Of a stretch of 64,000 nt of DNA, positions 59,497-64,000 are shown piece after piece; the stretch's first letter is position 1, and each line of letters starts with the position of its first letter. The stretch comes from Streptomyces paludis (lineage in GTDB: Bacteria; Actinomycetota; Actinomycetes; Streptomycetales; Streptomycetaceae): NCBI RefSeq assembly GCF_003344965.1, contig NZ_CP031194.1:1178001-1242000 (forward strand). Direction: 5' to 3'. The notes beneath the pieces are model-generated. The model had not been told where the DNA came from, ran no database searches, and worked only from the letters and a program-made list of their open reading frames with translations. Made by a program: the position numbers and the translations under genes.

Positions 59497-61029
59497 TCAG
59501 TTCTCCTGGCGGCCGTTGAAGCGGCGCGGGAGGCCCTGGGGATTGTCGTCGCGCAGCTCCGGGGGGAGCAGGGCGGCGGGCGTGGACTGGTACGAGACCG
59601 GGCGCAGCCAGCGTTCGATCGCCGTCGCGCCGACCGAGGTGGAGGTGGAGGTCGTCGCCGGGTACGGGCCTCCGTGGTGCTGCGCGGGGGCCACGGCGAC
59701 GCCGGTCGGCCAGCCGTTGACGAGGATACGGCCGGCGAGCGGGGTCAGGGCGGCGAGCAGTTCGGCGCCGCCGGGCGCGGTGCCGGCGCCCTCCGCCTCG
59801 GCGAGGTGGAGGGTGGCGGTGAGGTTGCCGGGGAGCCGGGAGAGCACGGCGGTGATCTCGTCCGCCGAGGAGTAGCGCGCGACGACCGTGACCGGCCCGA
59901 AGCACTCCTCCAGCAGCAGATCGTGCGGGCCCTCGGCGGCCAGCGACGCGGCGGGCACCGTGACATAGCCCGCGCTGACGGTGTGTTCACCGCCCGCGCC
60001 GGGGGTGACCGGGGACTCGACGTCCGGCAGCGCGACGCGCTCGGCGACGCCCGCGACGAAGGCGTCCCGCATCCGGTGGTCGAGCAGCACGCCGGGGGCG
60101 GTGTCGCTGACGGCGGCCGTCAGGGACTTCAGCAGCCGGTCGCCGGTCTCACCGGCGGGGGCGAGGACGAAGCCGGGCTTGGTGCAGAACTGCCCGACCC
60201 CCAGCGTCATCGAGCCGGCCAGCCCCGCGCCGATCTCCTCGGCGCGCTCGGCGGCGGCGGCCTCGGTGATGACGACCGGGTTGAGGGAGCCCAGCTCGCC
60301 GTGGAAGGGGATGGGCGTGGGCCGGGCGGCAGCCGCGTCGAAGAGGGCGCGTCCGCCCCGTACCGAACCGGTGAAGCCGGCCGCGGTCACCAGCGGGTGG
60401 CCGACGAGGGCGACGCCCGCGTCGAAGCCGTGCACGAGTGTGATCACGTTCTCGGGCAGCCCGACCTCGGCGGCGGCCCTGCGCAGCACGGAGGCGCACA
60501 GTTCCGAGGTGGCCGGGTGGTCGGGGTGCGCCTTGACGACGACCGGGCAGCCGGCCGCGAGCGCGCTCGCGGTGTCACCGCCGGGGACGGAGAAGGCGAG
60601 CGGGAAGTTGCTCGCGGCGTAGACGGCGACAACACCGAGCGGCACCTTGTAGCGGCGCAGGTCGGGCCAGGGCGGGGTCTGTCCGGCGTCGGCGTGGTCG
60701 ATATAGACGTCGAGGAACGCGCCCTCGTCGACGACCGTCGCGAACGCCCTCAACTGGGCTGTCGTACGGGCGAGTTCGCCGGTGAGCCGGACGGGGCCGA
60801 GCGCGGTCTCGGCGTCGGCCGCCTCGATGACGTGCGGACCCGCCTCGTCCAGCAGCTCGGCCGCCCGGCGCAGCAGCGCGGCGCGCGTGGCGCGGTCGGC
60901 GAGCGCGGCGACGGCGGCGTGGGCGCCCCGTACCGCGAGATCCACTTCCTCGGTCGTGGCCTCCTGCGCGACCTCCTCACGAGGCTTTCCCGTTCGGGGG
61001 TCGACACTCCAGACTGGTGCTGCTGCCAC
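59497..61029 (-). CDS. Aldehyde dehydrogenase (2,5-dioxovalerate/ketoglutarate-semialdehyde type)
   Basis: A 510-aa NADP-type aldehyde dehydrogenase. Catalytic Cys lies in MTLGVGQFCTKPGF and the general-base Glu in PFHGELGSLNPVV; ASNFPLAFSVPGGDTASALAAGCPVVVKAHPDHP is the cofactor region. This signature matches alpha-ketoglutaric semialdehyde dehydrogenases of sugar-acid or hydroxyproline catabolism. GTG 61029 with GGAAGG upstream gives the usual N-terminus VAAAPVWSVDPRTGK; an ATG at 61083 is less likely. Divergent from an IclR regulator with a clear palindrome between. Confidence 0.9.
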   Translation of the reverse strand: MAAAPVWSVDPRTGKPREEVAQEATTEEVDLAVRGAHAAVAALADRATRAALLRRAAELLDEAGPHVIEAADAETALGPVRLTGELARTTAQLRAFATVVDEGAFLDVYIDHADAGQTPPWPDLRRYKVPLGVVAVYAASNFPLAFSVPGGDTASALAAGCPVVVKAHPDHPATSELCASVLRRAAAEVGLPENVITLVHGFDAGVALVGHPLVTAAGFTGSVRGGRALFDAAAARPTPIPFHGELGSLNPVVITEAAAAERAEEIGAGLAGSMTLGVGQFCTKPGFVLAPAGETGDRLLKSLTAAVSDTAPGVLLDHRMRDAFVAGVAERVALPDVESPVTPGAGGEHTVSAGYVTVPAASLAAEGPHDLLLEECFGPVTVVARYSSADEITAVLSRLPGNLTATLHLAEAEGAGTAPGGAELLAALTPLAGRILVNGWPTGVAVAPAQHHGGPYPATTSTSTSVGATAIERWLRPVSYQSTPAALLPPELRDDNPQGLPRRFNGRQEN

Positions 61030-61112
61030 CGCGGCTTCCTTCCCGACTGCGCGTACTGCGGACCACTGCGAGACCACTGCCATCCACCGGCGCGATTGCC
61101 GCGCCTCAGTTT

Positions 61113-61132
61113 TTGTTCGGTATTCTGAACAA
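61113..61132. promoter_or_regulatory. Palindromic operator between aldehyde dehydrogenase and iclR
   Basis: TTGTTCGGTATTCTGAACAA: perfect 6-bp arms with an 8-nt, partly symmetric centre, in an AT-rich promoter zone 84 bp from each start. IclR-family proteins commonly bind such ~15-20 bp palindromes. Confidence 0.65.
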
Positions 61133-61216
61133 GGTTCCTGATAGTGAATGTTTCAGGGACTCTATTTCCGCGTGTTCCGCCCGGTCAAGAGCGGTCCGAG
61201 CGGTGAGAGGAAGTGA

Positions 61217-61993
61217 GTGACGATGGCGGCTGCGGAGAGCGGCGGGGCCCAGGTCAAGTCCGCGGTGCGGACGGTGGAGCTGCTGGAGTACTTCGCGGGG
61301 AGCCCCGGGATGCACTCGCTGGCCACGGTCCAGGAGGCGGTCGGCTACCCCAAGTCCAGCCTCTACATGCTGCTGCGGACGCTGGTCGAGCTGGGCTGGG
61401 TCGAGACGGACGCGACGGGCACCCGCTACGGCATCGGCGTACGGGCGCTGCTGGTCGGCACCTCGTACATCGACGGGGACGAGGTGGTCGCCGCGGCCCG
61501 GCCCACCCTGGACCGGCTCTCGGACGACACCAGCGAGACCATCCACCTCGCGCGCCTCGACGGCACCAATGTCGTCTATCTCGCGACCCGCCAGTCACAG
61601 CACTATCTGCGCCCCTTCACCCGGGTCGGCCGTCGGCTGCCCGCGCACTCCACCTCCCTCGGCAAGGCGCTGCTCGCGTCGCACACCGACGACCAGGTGC
61701 GGGCGCTGCTGCCGGAGACCCTGCCCGCGCTGACCGAGCACACCCTCACGGACCGCGAGAAGCTCATCGCGGAGCTGGCGGTGATCCGGGAGCAGGGCTT
61801 CGCCGTGGACCGCGAGGAGAACACCCTCGGGCTGCGCTGCTTCGGTGTCGCGATCCCGTACCGCACCCCGGCGCGCGACGCGATCAGCTGCTCGGTGCCG
61901 GTGGCCCGGCTGACCCCGGGGCATGAACAGATGATCAAGGACGCGCTCTTCGACGCCCGCGACCGGCTCACCCTCGCGACCCGCCGCCTCTGA
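61217..61993 (+). CDS. IclR family transcriptional regulator
   Basis: A 258-aa regulator. The N-terminal winged helix (about 12-75, VKSAVRTVELLEYFAGSPGMHSLATVQEAVGYPKSSLYMLLRTLVELGWVE) and the C-terminal GAF-like effector domain (RLPAHSTSLGKALLAS, GFAVDREENTLGLRCFGVAIPYR) are complete. AGAGGAAG lies four bases before the GTG start; ATG 61223 is also possible. It probably controls the divergent aldehyde dehydrogenase through the 61113-61132 palindrome; the effector may be a keto-acid. Confidence 0.93.
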   Translation: MTMAAAESGGAQVKSAVRTVELLEYFAGSPGMHSLATVQEAVGYPKSSLYMLLRTLVELGWVETDATGTRYGIGVRALLVGTSYIDGDEVVAAARPTLDRLSDDTSETIHLARLDGTNVVYLATRQSQHYLRPFTRVGRRLPAHSTSLGKALLASHTDDQVRALLPETLPALTEHTLTDREKLIAELAVIREQGFAVDREENTLGLRCFGVAIPYRTPARDAISCSVPVARLTPGHEQMIKDALFDARDRLTLATRRL

Positions 61994-62123
61994 AAGCGGC
62001 ACCGGCACGACACCGCGCGACAGTCGATTCCTTTCGCCCCTTATAGCGACCTTTATGAAGACTTCCTGAGAAGCCCGGCCCCACGGAACCCCGCCCTCCG
62101 CCCGCTCGTCCCTCGCTTATGAG

Positions 62124-63572
62124 ATGAACAAGACGATCAGGCACACGGCGGTCATCTGTCTGCTCATGGTCCTCGCGCTGATGCTGCGGGCGACCTGGGT
62201 GCAGGCGTACGAGGCGAAGGCGCTCGCGGACAGCCCGTACAACCGGCGGACCGCCATCGCCCAGTACGCGCAGCCGCAGGGCGACATCATCGTGGCCGGC
62301 TCGCCGGTCACCGGTTCCCGGCGTACGGACAGCGGCGATCTCGCCTACGCGCGGACATACACCGACGGCGCGCTGTACGCGCCCGTCACCGGCTACAGCT
62401 CGCAGGCGTACGGCTCCACCCAGCTGGAGGGCATCTTCGCGGACGTCCTCGACGGGACGGACAGCGCGCTCAAGAACCCGGTCGACGCGCTCACCGGCAA
62501 GCAGACCACGCCCGGCGACGTCCTCACCACGATCGACCCGGCGGTCCAGAAGGCGGGCTACGCGGCGCTCGGCGACAAGAAGGGCGCGGCCGTCGCGATC
62601 GACCCGAAGACCGGCCGAATCCTCGCGGTGGTCTCCACCCCGTCGTACGACCCGACGGAGATCAGCGGGACGACCGACGGCGCCGCCTGGAAGAAGCTGA
62701 CCACCAGCACGGACCAGCCGATGCTCAACCGCGCGCTGCGCCAGCCGCTGCCGCCCGGTTCGACGTTCAAGCTGGTCGTCGCGGCGGCGGCGCTGGAGAA
62801 CGGGCTGTACTCCTCGGTCGACGAGGCGACGGACAGCCCGGACCCGTACACCCTGCCGAACACCCGGACCGTGCTGGAGAACGAGAGCGCCTCGGCGCCG
62901 TGCGAGAACGCCACGATCCGCACCGCCCTGCGGTACTCCTGCAACACCGTCTTCGCGAGGATGGCGGTGGAGCTGGGACAGACGAAGCTCCGGGCCATGG
63001 CGGAGAAGTTCGGCTTCGACAACACCACCCAGGACGTGCCCGTACGCGCCGCCGCGAGCGTCTACCCCACCGGGATGGACGAGGCGCAGACAGCGCTGTC
63101 GGGAATCGGCCAGTTCGATGTGACGGCCACCCCGCTCCAGATGGCGATGGTCTCGGCGGCGCTCGCCAACGACGGACTGATGGCGGCGCCGCACATGGTG
63201 TCCAAGGTGGTCGACAGCAGCGGCGGTACGGTGCGGTCGTACGAGGACAGCGACACCACCCGCGTCGTCTCCTCGTCCACGGCCGAGCAGCTGCGCAGCG
63301 CGATGGTGACGGTCGTGGAGGAGGGGACGGGGACGAACGCCAAGGTCAGCGGCGCCGAGGTGGGCGGCAAGACCGGCACCGCCCAGCACGGCGTGGACAA
63401 CGACGGGACGCCGTACGCCTGGTTCACCTCGTACGCGAAGGACGCGTCGAGCGGCAAGGAGGTGGCGGTCGCGGTCGTCGTCGAGGACTCGGGCGCGGCG
63501 CGCTCGGAGGTCAGCGGCAACGGTCTGGCGGCGCCGGTCGCGCAGAAGATGATGGCGGCGGCCCTGGGATAG
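62124..63572 (+). CDS. Class B penicillin-binding protein (PBP2/PbpA-like transpeptidase)
   Basis: A 482-aa membrane-anchored D,D-transpeptidase. A single N-terminal helix (VICLLMVLALMLRATWVQ) is followed by a dimerisation-type domain and the transpeptidase domain with PPGSTFKLV (SxxK), YSCNTVFARMA (SxN), and GGKTGTAQ (KTG). Length and layout resemble actinobacterial PbpA, and it is shorter than FtsI. Partners such as rodA/ftsW are not adjacent. ATG 62124 lacks a clear ribosome site. About 130 bp upstream is uninformative sequence. Confidence 0.92.
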   Translation: MNKTIRHTAVICLLMVLALMLRATWVQAYEAKALADSPYNRRTAIAQYAQPQGDIIVAGSPVTGSRRTDSGDLAYARTYTDGALYAPVTGYSSQAYGSTQLEGIFADVLDGTDSALKNPVDALTGKQTTPGDVLTTIDPAVQKAGYAALGDKKGAAVAIDPKTGRILAVVSTPSYDPTEISGTTDGAAWKKLTTSTDQPMLNRALRQPLPPGSTFKLVVAAAALENGLYSSVDEATDSPDPYTLPNTRTVLENESASAPCENATIRTALRYSCNTVFARMAVELGQTKLRAMAEKFGFDNTTQDVPVRAAASVYPTGMDEAQTALSGIGQFDVTATPLQMAMVSAALANDGLMAAPHMVSKVVDSSGGTVRSYEDSDTTRVVSSSTAEQLRSAMVTVVEEGTGTNAKVSGAEVGGKTGTAQHGVDNDGTPYAWFTSYAKDASSGKEVAVAVVVEDSGAARSEVSGNGLAAPVAQKMMAAALG

Positions 63573-63612
63573 CGATCCGAAGAGATCCGTAGCGCCGAGC
63601 CGCGTCGCGCGG

Positions 63613-63652
63613 TGACCTGGACCACTCCCGTTGTGATCCAGGTCATCTTTGG
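63613..63652 (+). terminator. Hairpin after the penicillin-binding protein
   Basis: TGACCTGGA / TCCAGGTCA (9 bp) with a 15-nt loop, followed by TCTTTGGTTT. Reasonable rho-independent terminator for the PBP gene. Confidence 0.65.
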
Positions 63653-63680
63653 TTTGGCTTAAATGAATGTTACTTTTTCG

Positions 63681-63760
63681 ACGTCACGAGTCTCAGCGAC
63701 AAGCCCCGGCTTGCTGAGCGGCAACCCTCCTTCTGCGGTGGGGTGCCCCGGGTGATGACA
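63681..63760 (+). promoter_or_regulatory. SAM-IV riboswitch
   Basis: The sequence ACGTCACGAGTCTCAGCGAC, AAGCCCCGGCTTGCTGAGCG, GCAACCCTCCTTCTGCGGTG, GGGTGCCCCGGGTGATGAC follows the actinobacterial SAM-IV pattern closely: the AGC-AAGCCCCGGCTTGCT hairpin, GGCAACCCTCC, GCGGTGGGGTGCCCCGGGTGA, and P1 GTCA/TGAC. It should repress downstream methionine or sulfur genes when S-adenosylmethionine is high. The regulated gene begins near the right edge. Confidence 0.9.
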
Positions 63761-63838
63761 CGGCTCCACGCGCACACCGATGTGCCGGGAGCAAGCGCGG
63801 ACCTGTCGGTCAGGTCCTGGACCTGACGGGAGTACGGA

Positions 63839-63976
63839 ATGACCTCGCGATTCGCCGCGCGCCACCTGCCTCGTGTCTCCCGGTCCGGCCCCCGGCACCG
63901 GCACCATGCCCGGCGCCGGCCACACGCGCGCCACTCGCCGTATTCACTCACCGCACTGAGGAGTTCTCTCTCATGA
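63839..63976 (+). CDS. Possible 45-codon leader ORF behind the SAM-IV riboswitch
   Basis: ATG 63839 follows GGGAG and opens a 45-aa frame very rich in Arg and His (MTSRFAARHLPRVSR..., HRHHARRRPHARHSP...). It ends in a TGA that overlaps the next ATG (ATGA). It may be a leader peptide, or simply unselected leader RNA. It contains a copy of the CCGGCCCCCGGCACCGG core found in the repeats near 26 kb. Confidence 0.35.
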   Translation: MTSRFAARHLPRVSRSGPRHRHHARRRPHARHSPYSLTALRSSLS

Positions 63977-64000
63977 GATCTTTCCTGCCCCGCCCCGCCC
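63974..64000 (+). CDS. Start of a gene cut by the window edge (SAM-IV controlled)
   Basis: ATG 63974 with GAGGAG about 8 bases upstream; only MRSFLPRPA is visible. Basic and Pro-containing, it could be the start of a signal peptide. The product cannot be named, but the SAM-IV riboswitch implies a methionine- or sulfur-related role. Confidence 0.6.

Noticed and set aside
1..64000. tRNA, rRNA, CRISPR arrays, transposases, integrases and att sites
   Set aside because: Looked for by eye on both strands; no cloverleaf with a CCA-proximal TTC loop, no regular spacer-repeat array and no transposase or recombinase motif was seen.

Overview
The window is high-GC actinobacterial DNA (roughly 70-73 % G+C, codons almost always ending in G or C, GTG and TTG starts, leaderless starts). 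Gene content and order match, from memory, the Streptomyces coelicolor chromosomal core around SCO1814-SCO1876, so this is very probably a Streptomyces chromosome arm or core segment. No rRNA, tRNA, CRISPR array, transposase or integrase was seen.

Layout. 1-3.5 kb: a CynX-type MFS exporter (cut by the window edge), a divergent FadR-type regulator, and the fatty-acid reductases fabG-fabI. 3.7-8.2 kb: the modulator protease pair tldD-tldE and tyrS. 8.2-12.8 kb: a GlsB/YeaQ membrane protein, a DUF3099 protein, a 6C small RNA, a small conserved protein, moaA, and the acetate symporter pair actP-DUF485. 13-17.9 kb: a secreted subtilase and a large NACHT-LRR ATPase. 17.9-22.8 kb: a DEDDh exonuclease-BRCT protein, a small zinc-knuckle protein, SURF1, a GH15 glycosidase and an atypical SDR. 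22.9-27.2 kb: an Asp23/AmaP envelope-stress cluster, a broken gene, a secreted T1/Sa-type RNase set between inverted repeats, and an enoyl-CoA hydratase. 27.3-33.5 kb: the nucleoid protein Gbn, an ABC-F protein, a zinc metallopeptidase, a HEAT-like hypothetical and an alpha/beta hydrolase. 33.8-35.3 kb: PHO-box-controlled phosphate transport (pitH2 plus a small membrane partner). 35.4-45.1 kb: a cobalamin locus headed by a B12 riboswitch (cbiB, cobQ, chelatase I/D, cobO, cobB, ZIP transporter, a start-less CobE-like remnant, cobC). 45.2-48.8 kb: an LAxTG-anchored surface protein, then an accessory block of NUDIX, a hydroxymethylbilane synthase paralogue and a truncated HemB-like protein. 48.9-55.2 kb: amidohydrolase, two aminotransferase-fold enzymes, Old Yellow Enzyme with its MarR regulator, a DsbA-type oxidoreductase. 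55.4-58.7 kb: a siderophore ABC importer under an iron box. 58.8-64 kb: GNAT, an IclR-controlled aldehyde dehydrogenase, a class B penicillin-binding protein, and a SAM-IV riboswitch at the right edge leading a gene that is cut off.

Most of the window is housekeeping. The less ordinary parts are the TTA-containing NACHT-LRR gene, the HemB-like/HemC-like block, the RNase cassette with its dispersed repeats, the duplicated junction between tldD and tldE, the GATC cluster near gbn, and the incomplete cobalamin locus.

All family names come from reading motifs by eye. Synteny statements are from memory. No database search was run.
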